48,591 bases of DNA. It comes from an uncultured Clostridia bacterium. GTDB taxonomy: Bacteria > Bacillota > Clostridia > TANB77 > CAG-508. The notes under the pieces were generated by a model, which ran no database searches, was not told where the DNA came from, and saw only the letters and a list, made by a program, of their open reading frames with translations. Each line of letters starts with the position of its first letter. Positions within the stretch are counted from its first letter, which is position 1. The stretch spans positions 1 to 48,591 of the forward strand of contig CAQPBJ010000015.1 in assembly GCA_948852945.1 (NCBI GenBank). The letters run 5' to 3'. The translations under genes and the position numbers were made by a program. Shown here one piece after another: positions 8,724 through 16,969 of this stretch.

Positions 8724-10394
8724 TTAAGGTACTATAATTGTTTTATAATTTGTATAACTAACCATACCAGTTTTACCAGAAGGATGTTTTTTAACAAACT
8801 TGATATACGTATAATCAACTGAAACATTTCTTTCTAAAGACGCTTTGCAATTTTGTTTTGCAAGTTGAGCACACTTAAAAATAGTATCTTCATCAGGATT
8901 TTTATTGTAAGTTTTTAAAATAACATGAGCACCATGAAATCCTTGAGCATGAAACCATAAATCAGATTTATCAGCAAAATGAAGTGAAAGATAATCATTT
9001 TGCTTATTATTTTTTCCAATATAAACATCAAAATTATTAATAACAATTTTATTTAAATTATTAGTCAAATTTTTATCAGAACTTACTTTTTGGAAAGACT
9101 TATAATTATATCGTTTCATCAAAACATTTTCAGAAAATTCATTATGTATTTCTTCAATATCTTCTAAAGTCTTAGCATTAGAAACAGAATAAATAATACT
9201 TTCAATATATTCAATTTCTAATTCAGCTTCTTTTTTCTGAACAGTAACAATAGCAAGAGTATTTTTTAATTTATTATATTTTTTAAAAAAACGTTCAGCA
9301 TTTTTACTATAAGAAACAGAAGTATCAAGCTTAATTTCAATTAAATTATTATTATCATAATAATTTTCAAGTTCGACTTTTTCATCAGCAAAATTTCCAG
9401 TAAATTTATAAAGATTAGCTGTTAAAAGTTCACCATATAGTTTATATTTATCCATATCATTACATGATTTTAGCTTTTGATTAATGTTATCTAATTTTTT
9501 AGACGCTTTTTTTAAACTTGCAAGAATTAATTTTGAAAGCTCAGATTTAGCAGCTTTAAAAATATTTTCTTTTTCCTTATTAGCATAGAAAGTATCTAAA
9601 AAAGAACTTAAAGATTCAGTTTGTTCAGCAAAACAAATAGTATAATCTTTATCAATAAGTTTTAGAGAAACACTTTCTGTTCCAAAATTATCAATCAAAT
9701 TTTTAATATAGTCATAAATTTCTTTTAAATCATTTATATCTTTACTATTAATAGAAATATCAAGTTCATCTAAAATATTAGAGACAAAAATATTAGTGAA
9801 TCCAGTAAATATGTTAGATAAATGGATAGATAAATCGTCATAAGAAATTTCTGATATAATAGAATAAAACTCATCAAAACTATTTAAACCTAAAAACGAT
9901 TTTTTGCTAGCTGAAGGCAAAACATATTCACGAGCAGGCAAAATCTCTCTATCAGCAGTAACAATATGTTTAAGAGAATCAATAATAAAACCATTATTAT
10001 TAAGTAAAACAATATTACTACGTCTTCCCATAAGTTCAATAACTAATCTTAAATTAACAGTATCTTTTATTTCATTAGTTCCTTGAAAATCAATATAAAT
10101 TATTCTATCTAAATCTACACTAGAAATATTAGTGATTTTTGTACTAGTTAAATATTTTCTAAGCAACATACAAAAGTTAAGTGCATTAGTAGGATTAGGC
10201 TTAGAAATATTGGTAAAGCATATTCTATAATAATCAGGATGGATGCATATATCAAATAATACATTTTCACCATTATATAAATTCAAAATGATTTCTGTTT
10301 TATCAGGTTGAAAAACTTTATTAACACGAGCACCAATAAGAGATTTTTGAAAATCAGAAACAAGTGCTTTAGTAATTATTCCATCAAATGCCAT
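8724..10394 (-). CDS. rqcH: RqcH/Rqc2-type NFACT protein (ribosome-associated quality control)
   Basis: The 556-residue protein has the NFACT order. It begins MAFDGIITKALVSDF, typical of NFACT-N. A DLDR motif near residues 94-97 corresponds to the Asp-Arg pair needed for alanine tailing in Bacillus RqcH. A helical coiled-coil middle follows (about 270-400), then a C-terminal NFACT-R domain (DVYIGKNNKQNDYLS, then DLWFHAQGFHGAHVIL). RqcH binds stalled 50S-peptidyl-tRNA complexes and adds C-terminal Ala tails that mark the peptide for degradation. Older annotations call it fibronectin-binding protein FbpA. The start follows a GAAAGGAG site. It is transcribed alone from a consensus-like promoter. 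Confidence 0.93.
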   Translation of the reverse strand: MAFDGIITKALVSDFQKSLIGARVNKVFQPDKTEIILNLYNGENVLFDICIHPDYYRICFTNISKPNPTNALNFCMLLRKYLTSTKITNISSVDLDRIIYIDFQGTNEIKDTVNLRLVIELMGRRSNIVLLNNNGFIIDSLKHIVTADREILPAREYVLPSASKKSFLGLNSFDEFYSIISEISYDDLSIHLSNIFTGFTNIFVSNILDELDISINSKDINDLKEIYDYIKNLIDNFGTESVSLKLIDKDYTICFAEQTESLSSFLDTFYANKEKENIFKAAKSELSKLILASLKKASKKLDNINQKLKSCNDMDKYKLYGELLTANLYKFTGNFADEKVELENYYDNNNLIEIKLDTSVSYSKNAERFFKKYNKLKNTLAIVTVQKKEAELEIEYIESIIYSVSNAKTLEDIEEIHNEFSENVLMKRYNYKSFQKVSSDKNLTNNLNKIVINNFDVYIGKNNKQNDYLSLHFADKSDLWFHAQGFHGAHVILKTYNKNPDEDTIFKCAQLAKQNCKASLERNVSVDYTYIKFVKKHPSGKTGMVSYTNYKTIIVP

Positions 10395-10417
10395 ATAAAG
10401 CTCCTTTCTACAATAAT

Positions 10418-10446
10418 ACTATAGTGATTTTATTTAAAAAAGTCAA
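10418..10446 (-). promoter_or_regulatory. Sigma-A promoter of rqcH
   Basis: Reading the minus strand, TTGACT (10446-10441) and TATAGT (10423-10418) are 17 bp apart, about 24 bp before the rqcH start. Confidence 0.7.
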
Positions 10447-10466
10447 CGAAATAATTTAAAAATAGA

Positions 10467-10642
10467 TTATAAATAGAAAGTCATATATATTGTTTTGTAA
10501 ATTTTGCTCTTCGCAATCTCTAGAATAAAAAACTCCGTTTTTATATTGTAGATTGCTCAAATTCGCACTTCACTGCTAACGCAGTTACGTTTGGTCGCTA
10601 GCGCAATTTCAAAAACAATATATATGACTTTCTATTTATAAA
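10467..10642. repeat. Palindromic structured repeat, copy 1
   Basis: Outer arms of about 30 bp (10467-10496 and 10613-10642) are perfect or nearly perfect inverted repeats, with AGAAAGTCATATATATTG on the left. They enclose a core of about 107 bp that recurs, inverted, at 29861-29968. The core contains two internal hairpins: GCAATCT/AGATTGC around an AAAAAC/GTTTTT stem, and ACTGC/GCAGT with loop TAAC (10572-10585). The outer arms do not match the arms of the other copy. It fills most of the 427-bp gap between divergent rqcH and the TPR gene. Probably a MITE-like or REP-like element, or a structured RNA; no known family recognised. Confidence 0.85.
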
Positions 10643-10681
10643 ATCTTTTTATTAATTAATTTAATATAGAGATAAAATCTC

Positions 10682-10710
10682 TTGTTTTAAAAAAATGCTT
10701 GTGATATAAT
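10682..10710 (+). promoter_or_regulatory. Sigma-A promoter of the TPR gene / dpsA operon
   Basis: TTGTTT (10682-10687) and TGATATAAT with a perfect -10 (10705-10710), 17-bp spacer. The leader to the start codon is about 105 nt. Confidence 0.75.
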
Positions 10711-10722
10711 GACCGCATAGAA

Positions 10723-10791
10723 ACTAGCAATAAGCTAGTATTTCTATAATTATGAATTTAATTCATAATTTATTTACTTAAAAATAAGTAA
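10723..10791 (+). promoter_or_regulatory. Leader with three successive hairpins
   Basis: Three hairpins are packed between promoter and RBS: ACTAGC/GCTAGT (10723-10739), an 11-bp palindrome AATTATGAATT/AATTCATAATT (10748-10770) and TTACTTA/TAAGTAA (10774-10791). None has a clean T-run, so they look like a structured 5' UTR rather than a terminator. No known riboswitch is recognised. Confidence 0.55.
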
Positions 10792-10821
10792 AAGGTTGTT
10801 TATTAGGGGTGAAAAGAAATA

Positions 10822-12066
10822 ATGTTAATTGAAAAATTTATATTCAACATATTAGCATTTTCTTTATTTATCATTGTTTTTTCAAAATTAATCAGAAAGA
10901 ATGATACAAATTATATATCTATATTAGTTTTAGAAGCGATAGGAATACTACTTAACTTTTTAGAACTACTAGCAGGTGGAATTTTTGCATCAAACATAGC
11001 TAAAGTTTTAATGTATGTAACAGCAATAATTATTCCAGGAATAGTAATACTTATTGAATATACAGGAACAAACTTTTCTGAATTATTATCAATAATATGT
11101 GTAAAATTTCTTTTAGCATTAGGAGACAGAAGAGCAGCAAAAACAGTTTTACTAAGCCTAATTGATAAATATCCAGAAAGTTATAAAGGACATATGCTAC
11201 TTGCTAAAATATATGAAAAAGAAGGCGGAACAAGAAAAGCAATAGATGAATATGTAAAATCAGTTGATTGTAATAAAAGAGATTATGATTCATATTATAA
11301 AATAGCAGAGCTTTTACAGAACTTAGGAAAAAAAGATGAAGCTATAACAATGCTACAAAATTTATTACATAACAAACCAGAATATTATGATGCTTCTATT
11401 TTATTAGGAGATTTGCTTTGCGAACAAGAAAGGTTTAAAGAAGCCGTATCTGTATATCAAGATGCACTAAAATATAGACCTGTAGATTTTGAATTATATT
11501 ATAGCTTAGGTATTGCATACACAAGATTAAATGATTTTGCAAACGCAAAAGAATGTTACGAAAAAGCTGCAAGTATAAATCACAAACTATATGGAGCAAA
11601 ATACAATTTAGCACAATTAGCTTTAATAGAAGAAGATTTAGAAGAAGCTGAAAAATATTTCGCAGAATGTTTAATGAGTGAAGAACTAGAAGCAAAAGCG
11701 TATTATCAACTAGCTAAAATATATATGGTAAAAGAAGAAAAAGACAAAGCAATATTATTTGCAAACAAAGCAATAGAAATAGATCCATCATATTTAAAAA
11801 TAATCGTAAAAGAAAAATTATTTGATCCAATTAAAGAGTATTTAACAGTTTCAGTAAAAATGGATGAAAAAGAAAGAAAAAAACAAAGTGAGAGAGACGA
11901 AATGATACAAAAATACCTAGAAGAAACTGTTGGAATAGTCAAAGATTTAAATGAAAACGAACAACAAAATAAAGTAAATGAAAAATTAGATAAAATATTT
12001 AGCAAAGAAGAAGTAAAAAAAGAAAAAACAAAAGAAGATAATGATATACAAAAAGAAAAATTTTAA
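10822..12066 (+). CDS. Membrane-anchored TPR-repeat protein
   Basis: The 414-residue protein starts with about three hydrophobic segments (residues 5-20, 33-55 and 60-80), followed by about seven tetratricopeptide repeats from about residue 105 to 330. Recognisable units are YKGHMLLAKIYEKEGGTRKA, YDSYYKIAELLQNLGKKDEA, FELYYSLGIAYTRLNDFANA and AKAYYQLAKIYMVKEEKDKA. A charged Lys/Glu tail ends the protein. Such proteins usually scaffold protein complexes at the membrane. An AGGGGTG site lies about 10 bases before the ATG. It is the first gene of a run with dpsA, uppP and folD, 17 bp ahead of dpsA. Specific role unknown. Confidence 0.85.
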   Translation: MLIEKFIFNILAFSLFIIVFSKLIRKNDTNYISILVLEAIGILLNFLELLAGGIFASNIAKVLMYVTAIIIPGIVILIEYTGTNFSELLSIICVKFLLALGDRRAAKTVLLSLIDKYPESYKGHMLLAKIYEKEGGTRKAIDEYVKSVDCNKRDYDSYYKIAELLQNLGKKDEAITMLQNLLHNKPEYYDASILLGDLLCEQERFKEAVSVYQDALKYRPVDFELYYSLGIAYTRLNDFANAKECYEKAASINHKLYGAKYNLAQLALIEEDLEEAEKYFAECLMSEELEAKAYYQLAKIYMVKEEKDKAILFANKAIEIDPSYLKIIVKEKLFDPIKEYLTVSVKMDEKERKKQSERDEMIQKYLEETVGIVKDLNENEQQNKVNEKLDKIFSKEEVKKEKTKEDNDIQKEKF

Positions 12067-12083
12067 ATATAAAGGAGAAAAGA

Positions 12084-12959
12084 ATGTATAAAACAGTATC
12101 CATTATAGGTGGAGATTTAAGAATTGTTAATTTGATTGAGTTATTAGCAAAAGATGACTTTTTAGTATATACATATGGGTTAGAGAATTCAGAAGATTTA
12201 ATTGAATGTGAAAACGTGAAAAAATGTGCAAGTATAACAGAACTTGTAGGAAGTTCAGAAATTATTATAGGTCCACAACCTATGATGAATGATCAAGAAA
12301 ATATAAGTGCACCATTTGCAGAAGAAAAAATTCCAATTGATGAACTAATTGCAGAAATGTCAAATAAAAATAAAACATTTTTAGCAGGAAAAATATCTGA
12401 AAGCGTTGAAGAAAAACTAAAAGCAGGAAATATAAAATCAATAGATTTACTAAAAAGAGAAGAACTTGTAGTACTAAATACAATAGCAACAGCCGAAGGT
12501 ACAATTCAAATAGCAATGGAAAACACTCAGAAGACTATACATGGAAGCAATATACTTATTATGGGATTTGGTAGAGTAGGAAAAGTATTAGCAAAAATGC
12601 TAGATGGAATAGGAGCAAAAGTTTCTTGCGAAGCTAGAAAGAATTCTGATATTGCATGGATAAAAGCCTATGGATATAATCCAATACATTTAAGTGAATT
12701 AGAAAAAGTTCTTGGAGATTACGATATAATAATAAATACAATACCATTTCAAATACTAGATGAAGAAAGATTAAAATATGTAAAAAAGGAATGTACAATA
12801 TTAGATTTATCATCAACCCCTGGAGGCGTAGACAGAAATGCAGCTAGAAGAATGGGACTAAAGCTAATATGGGCACTTTCGTTACCAGGAAAAGTTGCAC
12901 CAATGACATCAGCTGAATTTATAAAAGAAACACTAAATCATATATTAAAAGAGTTATAA
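12084..12959 (+). CDS. dpsA: Dipicolinate synthase subunit A
   Basis: SpoVFA/DpaA makes dipicolinic acid, the calcium chelator of the spore core, from the lysine pathway intermediate in the mother cell. The 291-residue protein has the family N-terminus (IIGGDLRIVNLIELL), the central ATAEGTIQIAMENTQKTIHG, the Rossmann NAD(P) site ILIMGFGRVGKVLAKML (about residues 157-173), and the C-terminal LDLSSTPGGVDRNAA and ALSLPGKVAPMTSAEFI. An AAGGAG site precedes the ATG. Subunit B (DpsB, a flavoprotein of about 190 residues) normally follows directly, but uppP follows instead, 12 bp on. Subunit B is not in the window. Confidence 0.92.
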   Translation: MYKTVSIIGGDLRIVNLIELLAKDDFLVYTYGLENSEDLIECENVKKCASITELVGSSEIIIGPQPMMNDQENISAPFAEEKIPIDELIAEMSNKNKTFLAGKISESVEEKLKAGNIKSIDLLKREELVVLNTIATAEGTIQIAMENTQKTIHGSNILIMGFGRVGKVLAKMLDGIGAKVSCEARKNSDIAWIKAYGYNPIHLSELEKVLGDYDIIINTIPFQILDEERLKYVKKECTILDLSSTPGGVDRNAARRMGLKLIWALSLPGKVAPMTSAEFIKETLNHILKEL

Positions 12960-12971
12960 AAGGAGAAAAAC

Positions 12972-13760
12972 ATGACAGAAATAATACAAGCAATAATATT
13001 AGGAGTAGTCCAAGGACTAACAGAATTATTACCAGTTTCTAGCTCAGGACACTTATATCTAATATCTAATTTCTTTTTTGACTGGACTATATCAGAATCA
13101 TTTGATATTGCACTTCATTTTGGTACATTAATGGCAATCTGCATATTTTTCTTTAAAGATTGGATAGAATTAATAAAAGGTGGATATAAAAAAGTTATAA
13201 AAAAAGAAGATTCAACAGAAGGCAGAATTTTTTGGTATATAGTAGCAGCTACAATTCCAGCAGGAATAATAGGCTTAATATTTGATCATTATTTAGAAGA
13301 ATATTTAACAAAACCATTAATAGTAGCTACAGCGTTAATAGTGATGGGAATACTATTATATGTAGTAGATAAAAAATCAAAATCAGAGGCAACTTATGAA
13401 AATATGTCTTTTAAACAAGCTTTTTTAATAGGAATATCACAAGTATTAGCATTTATACCAGGAGTATCAAGATCAGGAGCAACAATAACAGTAGGTAGAG
13501 CTTTAAAAGTAGATAGGGTAGCAGTAGCTAAATATACATTTTTATTATCTACTCCAATTGTATTTGCAGCAACAATATTAAAAATTATGGAATTTGAATT
13601 TTCATTAGCATTTTTTATAGGAGTATTTACAAGCTTTTTAGTGGGCTTAGTAGTAATAAAATTTTTAATGGAATTCATAAAGAAAAGAAGTTTTAAAATA
13701 TTTGCGATATATAGAGTATTATTAGGACTATTAGTATATATAGTATATTTTGTAAGATAA
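12972..13760 (+). CDS. uppP: Undecaprenyl-diphosphate phosphatase
   Basis: UppP (BacA) dephosphorylates undecaprenyl pyrophosphate so the lipid carrier can be reused for cell-wall synthesis; overexpression gives bacitracin tolerance. The 262-residue polytopic protein has both catalytic motifs: QGLTELLPVSSSGH (residues 14-27) and PGVSRSGATI (about 161-170). Several hydrophobic segments continue to the C-terminus. It has an AAGGAG site and lies 12 bp after dpsA and 12 bp before folD, so the genes form one transcript. Its place next to a sporulation gene may tie lipid recycling to cortex synthesis. Confidence 0.96.
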   Translation: MTEIIQAIILGVVQGLTELLPVSSSGHLYLISNFFFDWTISESFDIALHFGTLMAICIFFFKDWIELIKGGYKKVIKKEDSTEGRIFWYIVAATIPAGIIGLIFDHYLEEYLTKPLIVATALIVMGILLYVVDKKSKSEATYENMSFKQAFLIGISQVLAFIPGVSRSGATITVGRALKVDRVAVAKYTFLLSTPIVFAATILKIMEFEFSLAFFIGVFTSFLVGLVVIKFLMEFIKKRSFKIFAIYRVLLGLLVYIVYFVR

Positions 13761-13772
13761 GGAATAAAAAAT

Positions 13773-14621
13773 ATGGAATTATTAAAAGGAAAAGAAGTTG
13801 CACAAAAGACTAGAGAAAAACTAAAAGAAGAAGTTACAACACTTAAAGAAAAAGGAATTAATCCAAAACTAGCAGTAATAATGGTAGGAGACGATAGTGC
13901 ATCACAAATATATGTTAGAAATAAAAGTAAAGTATGCAACGAAATAGGAATAGAATTTGATGAATATCTTTTACCAGAAAAAACAAAGCAAAAAGAACTT
14001 TTAGAATTGATAGAAAAGTTAAATGATGATAAAACAATAAATGGTATATTACTTCAAAGTCCAATACCACAACATTTAGACATAAACGAAGCTTTTAGAA
14101 CAATATCACCAGAAAAAGATGTTGACGGATTTCATCCAACAAATGTTGGAAAATTAGTGTTAGGTCAAGATACATTTATATCATGTACACCTTTTGGAAT
14201 AATGAAAATATTTGAAGATTATAATATAAATTTAGAAGGAAAAAATGCAGTAGTAATTGGAAGAAGTAATATAGTAGGAAAACCAATGAGTCAATGCTTG
14301 CTAAATAAAAACGCAACAGTTACAATATGTCATTCAAGAACAAAAAACTTACCAGAAATTACAAAACAAGCTGACGTAGTAGTAGCAGCAATTGGAAAAC
14401 CATGTTTTGTAACAGCAGACATGGTAAAAAAAGATGCTATAGTAATTGATGTTGGAATAAACAGAGGTGAAGATGGAAAGATAAAAGGGGATGTAGATTT
14501 TGAAAATGTTAAAGAAAAAGCAAGCTACATAACACCAGTTCCTGGAGGAGTCGGACCTATGACAATTGCCATGCTTATGTCAAACGTAGTAAAAGCATCA
14601 AAAGAACAAAATAAAAGATAA
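13773..14621 (+). CDS. folD: Methylenetetrahydrofolate dehydrogenase / cyclohydrolase
   Basis: FolD interconverts 5,10-methylene-, methenyl- and 10-formyl-THF. The 282-residue length is standard. Motifs seen: YVRNKSKVCNEIGI with the catalytic Lys (about residue 53), LLQSPIPQHL, DVDGFHPTNVGKL, the NADP-binding GRSNIVGKPMSQCLL and TICHSRT, and the C-terminal TPVPGGVGPMTIAML. The RBS is weak (AAGGAATAAAAAAT). It sits in the dpsA-uppP-folD run. Confidence 0.97.
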   Translation: MELLKGKEVAQKTREKLKEEVTTLKEKGINPKLAVIMVGDDSASQIYVRNKSKVCNEIGIEFDEYLLPEKTKQKELLELIEKLNDDKTINGILLQSPIPQHLDINEAFRTISPEKDVDGFHPTNVGKLVLGQDTFISCTPFGIMKIFEDYNINLEGKNAVVIGRSNIVGKPMSQCLLNKNATVTICHSRTKNLPEITKQADVVVAAIGKPCFVTADMVKKDAIVIDVGINRGEDGKIKGDVDFENVKEKASYITPVPGGVGPMTIAMLMSNVVKASKEQNKR

Positions 14622-14671
14622 CTTAATAATAAATTTTAAAAGATTAATTGGGGGCAAAATCAAAGAAAAGT

Positions 14672-15532
14672 ATGAATAACACACTTTATTGGATTTGGCT
14701 CTCAATTTTAAATTTAAGTCAAAAACACAAAAATACACTATTAGAAATATTTAAAGAACCTAAAGAACTATATAATATAAATAAGAGAAAATTAGAAAAA
14801 ATAACTACTAGCAAAGAACTAATAGAAATATTGCTATGCCAAAAAACAAAAGAAGAAGCAAAACAAATTTTAAAACAATCAGAAAAGGAAAAGATAAAAA
14901 TAATAACAATATCTGATATAGAATATCCACAAAATTTAATAAATATAGTAGACAGACCATTTGTATTATACGCAAAAGGAAACTATAAATTATTAAATAA
15001 AGAAAATAAAATAGCTATTATTGGTTCAAGAGAATGCTCTGAATATGGAAAGAAAACTACTTTAAAATTTAGTTATCTACTATCAAGAAAAAATTGTATA
15101 ATAGTAAGTGGAATGGCAAAAGGAATAGATACTTATGCACATAAAGGAGCATTAATTGCTAAAGGAAAAACAATAGCAGTATTAGGATCAGGAGTAAATT
15201 ATATATATCCAAAAGAAAACGAAAAATTGTATAATGAAATAATAGAAAATGAAGGATTGATAATATCAGAATATCCATTAAATAAAAGACCAATCCCAGA
15301 ATACTTTCCATACAGAAACAGAATAATAAGTGGAATATCAGATAAAATACTAATAACAGAAGCTAGGAAAAAAAGTGGAAGTATAATAACAGCAAATTTT
15401 GCTTTAGAACAAGGGAAAAATGTATATGCAATTCCAGGAAATATAACAAGTTATAAATCAGAAGGAACAAACATGTTAATAAAAGAAGGAGCATTTTTAG
15501 TAACTTCACTTGAAGATATACTATATTTATAG
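14672..15532 (+). CDS. dprA: DNA processing protein A
   Basis: DprA (Smf) binds incoming single-stranded DNA during transformation and loads RecA. The protein has the Rossmann fold core: IIGSRECSEYGKKT, IVSGMAKGIDTYAHKGAL, TIAVLGSGVNYIYPKEN, YPLNKRPIPEYFPYRNR and ARKKSGSIITANFALEQG. The ATG at 14672 (286 residues, MNNTLYWIWLS) fits the family start better than the in-frame TTG at 14648; neither has a strong RBS, though GGGGG lies 17 bases upstream. The C-terminal winged-helix domain of many DprA proteins is absent. It is 50 bp after folD, probably in the same transcript. Confidence 0.92.
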   Translation: MNNTLYWIWLSILNLSQKHKNTLLEIFKEPKELYNINKRKLEKITTSKELIEILLCQKTKEEAKQILKQSEKEKIKIITISDIEYPQNLINIVDRPFVLYAKGNYKLLNKENKIAIIGSRECSEYGKKTTLKFSYLLSRKNCIIVSGMAKGIDTYAHKGALIAKGKTIAVLGSGVNYIYPKENEKLYNEIIENEGLIISEYPLNKRPIPEYFPYRNRIISGISDKILITEARKKSGSIITANFALEQGKNVYAIPGNITSYKSEGTNMLIKEGAFLVTSLEDILYL

Positions 15533-15570
15533 TATTATAAACAAAAATAAGAGTTGAAAAGGAGATAAAA

Positions 15571-16344
15571 ATGAAAATTTTAGCAGTAGGAGATTTAGTA
15601 GGGCAAGTAGGATTAAAAAAGTTTGAACAAGAATATCAAAACATAAAAGAAAAAGAAAATATAGATTTTTGCATAGTAAATGCAGAAAATGTAGCAGATG
15701 GAATGGGAATAACAGAAAAAGCATATAGAAGTCTAGTAAACCTAAAAGTAGATTGCATAACAATGGGAAATCATACTTGGGCTAAAAAAGACATATTTGG
15801 TTTTATAGATAACCAAAATCTAGTAAGGCCAGCTAATTACAGTAAAAACAATCCAGGTAAAGGTTATCGAATATTTGAATGCAAAGGTAAAAAAATAGCA
15901 GTAATTAATCTTATAGGAAGAGTTACAATGCAAGTATTAAGCGAGAATCCGTTTATAGTAGCAGACGAAATAATAAACAAAATAAAGGACATTGTAGATA
16001 TAATAATAATAGATTTTCATGCAGAAGCAACAGCAGAAAAAATAGCATTAGCCTATCACTTAGATGGAAAGATAACAATGTTATATGGAACTCATACACA
16101 TGTCCAAACAGCAGATGAAACAATATTAGAAAATGGAACAGGATATATAACAGATATAGGAATGACAGGTCCAAAAAAATCAGTAATAGGAATGGATACA
16201 GAAGCATCTATAAAAAGATTTTTAACATCACTACCAGAAAGATATAAAACAGCAGAAGGTGAAGCAAAATTAAATGGATGTATATTTGAAATAAATGAAG
16301 AAGATTGTCGACTAAAAACGATAAAAAGAATTTATATAGAATAA
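15571..16344 (+). CDS. ymdB: YmdB-family 2',3'-cyclic-nucleotide phosphodiesterase
   Basis: YmdB is a metallophosphoesterase that hydrolyses 2',3'-cyclic nucleotides and in Bacillus affects biofilm and sporulation choices. The 257-residue protein has the metal-ligand motifs AVGDLVGQVGL, VNAENVADGMGIT, TMGNHTW, DFHAEATAEK, YGTHTHVQTAD and GTGYITDIGMTG. An AAGGAG site precedes the ATG. The order ymdB-spoVS is conserved with Bacillus. The usual upstream partner rny (RNase Y) is not here; dprA takes that place. Confidence 0.94.
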   Translation: MKILAVGDLVGQVGLKKFEQEYQNIKEKENIDFCIVNAENVADGMGITEKAYRSLVNLKVDCITMGNHTWAKKDIFGFIDNQNLVRPANYSKNNPGKGYRIFECKGKKIAVINLIGRVTMQVLSENPFIVADEIINKIKDIVDIIIIDFHAEATAEKIALAYHLDGKITMLYGTHTHVQTADETILENGTGYITDIGMTGPKKSVIGMDTEASIKRFLTSLPERYKTAEGEAKLNGCIFEINEEDCRLKTIKRIYIE

Positions 16345-16476
16345 TTGTCGAAAAAGCTAAAAACAAGGCGTACGATTCTTCCAGTTTTTGCCATAAATCT
16401 ATAGACAAGTGAATATGAATTAGTATATAAAAGTATATGTCAATGATACAAAATTAAAAAAATAGGAGGCAAAAAA
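16345..16476. other. ymdB-spoVS intergenic region
   Basis: This 132-bp gap starts with a stretch richer in G and C than the coding DNA around it (AAGGCGTACGATTCTTCC) and ends with AGGAGGC before spoVS. I could not identify a clear sigma-A or sigma-H promoter or a terminator. spoVS may still have its own sporulation promoter here. Confidence 0.4.
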
Positions 16477-16740
16477 ATGGAAGTTTTAAAAATTTCATCA
16501 AAATCAAATCCAAATTCAGTTGCAGGAGCAATTGCTGGATTAGTAAAGGAAACGACAAAAGCAGAAATGCAAGCAATAGGAGCAGGAGCGTTAAATCAAG
16601 CAATTAAAGCGGTGGCTATAGCAAGAGGTTTTGTAGCGCCATCAGGAGTTGACTTAATCTGCATACCAGCTTTTGCAGAAGTTCAAGTTGAAGGAGAAGA
16701 CAGAACTGGAATAAAGCTGATAATAGAATCAAGAAAATAA
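16477..16740 (+). CDS. spoVS: Stage V sporulation protein S
   Basis: SpoVS is a small Alba-fold-like protein needed for spore coat and engulfment progress in Bacillus. The 87-residue sequence matches the very conserved family (LKISSKSNPNSVAGAIAG near the start, then IGAGALNQAIKAVAIARG, IPAFAEVQVEGEDRTGI). A perfect AGGAGG site lies 8 bases upstream. It is followed by its own terminator. Confidence 0.97.
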   Translation: MEVLKISSKSNPNSVAGAIAGLVKETTKAEMQAIGAGALNQAIKAVAIARGFVAPSGVDLICIPAFAEVQVEGEDRTGIKLIIESRK

Positions 16741-16747
16741 AATAGAT

Positions 16748-16775
16748 GGGCTATCATTTCTGATAGCTCTTTTTA
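16748..16775 (+). terminator. Terminator after spoVS
   Basis: Stem GCTATCA / TGATAGC with a TTTC loop followed by CTCTTTTT. Confidence 0.85.
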
Positions 16776-16920
16776 ATTATTTTATAGAGAAAAATAAAAA
16801 AGAGAACAGCTAAAATTGCAAAACAAATCTTGATTAGAAATAAAAAATAGTATATATTATCAATGAACAAATTATAAAATAATTTGTTGTACGCAATGTT
16901 TCGTCGTAGGCGATTTATAC

Positions 16921-16944
16921 AGTAGAAAGGATAATCTTTCTACT
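16921..16944 (+). promoter_or_regulatory. Leader hairpin before the peptide-binding protein gene
   Basis: AGTAGAAAG pairs perfectly with CTTTCTACT around a six-base loop, 25 bp before the start codon. No T-run follows, so it is more likely a leader structure than a terminator. The rest of the 16776-16969 gap is AT-rich and shows no gene. Confidence 0.5.
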
Positions 16945-16969
16945 ATATAACAAAAGAAAAGGAGATAAT

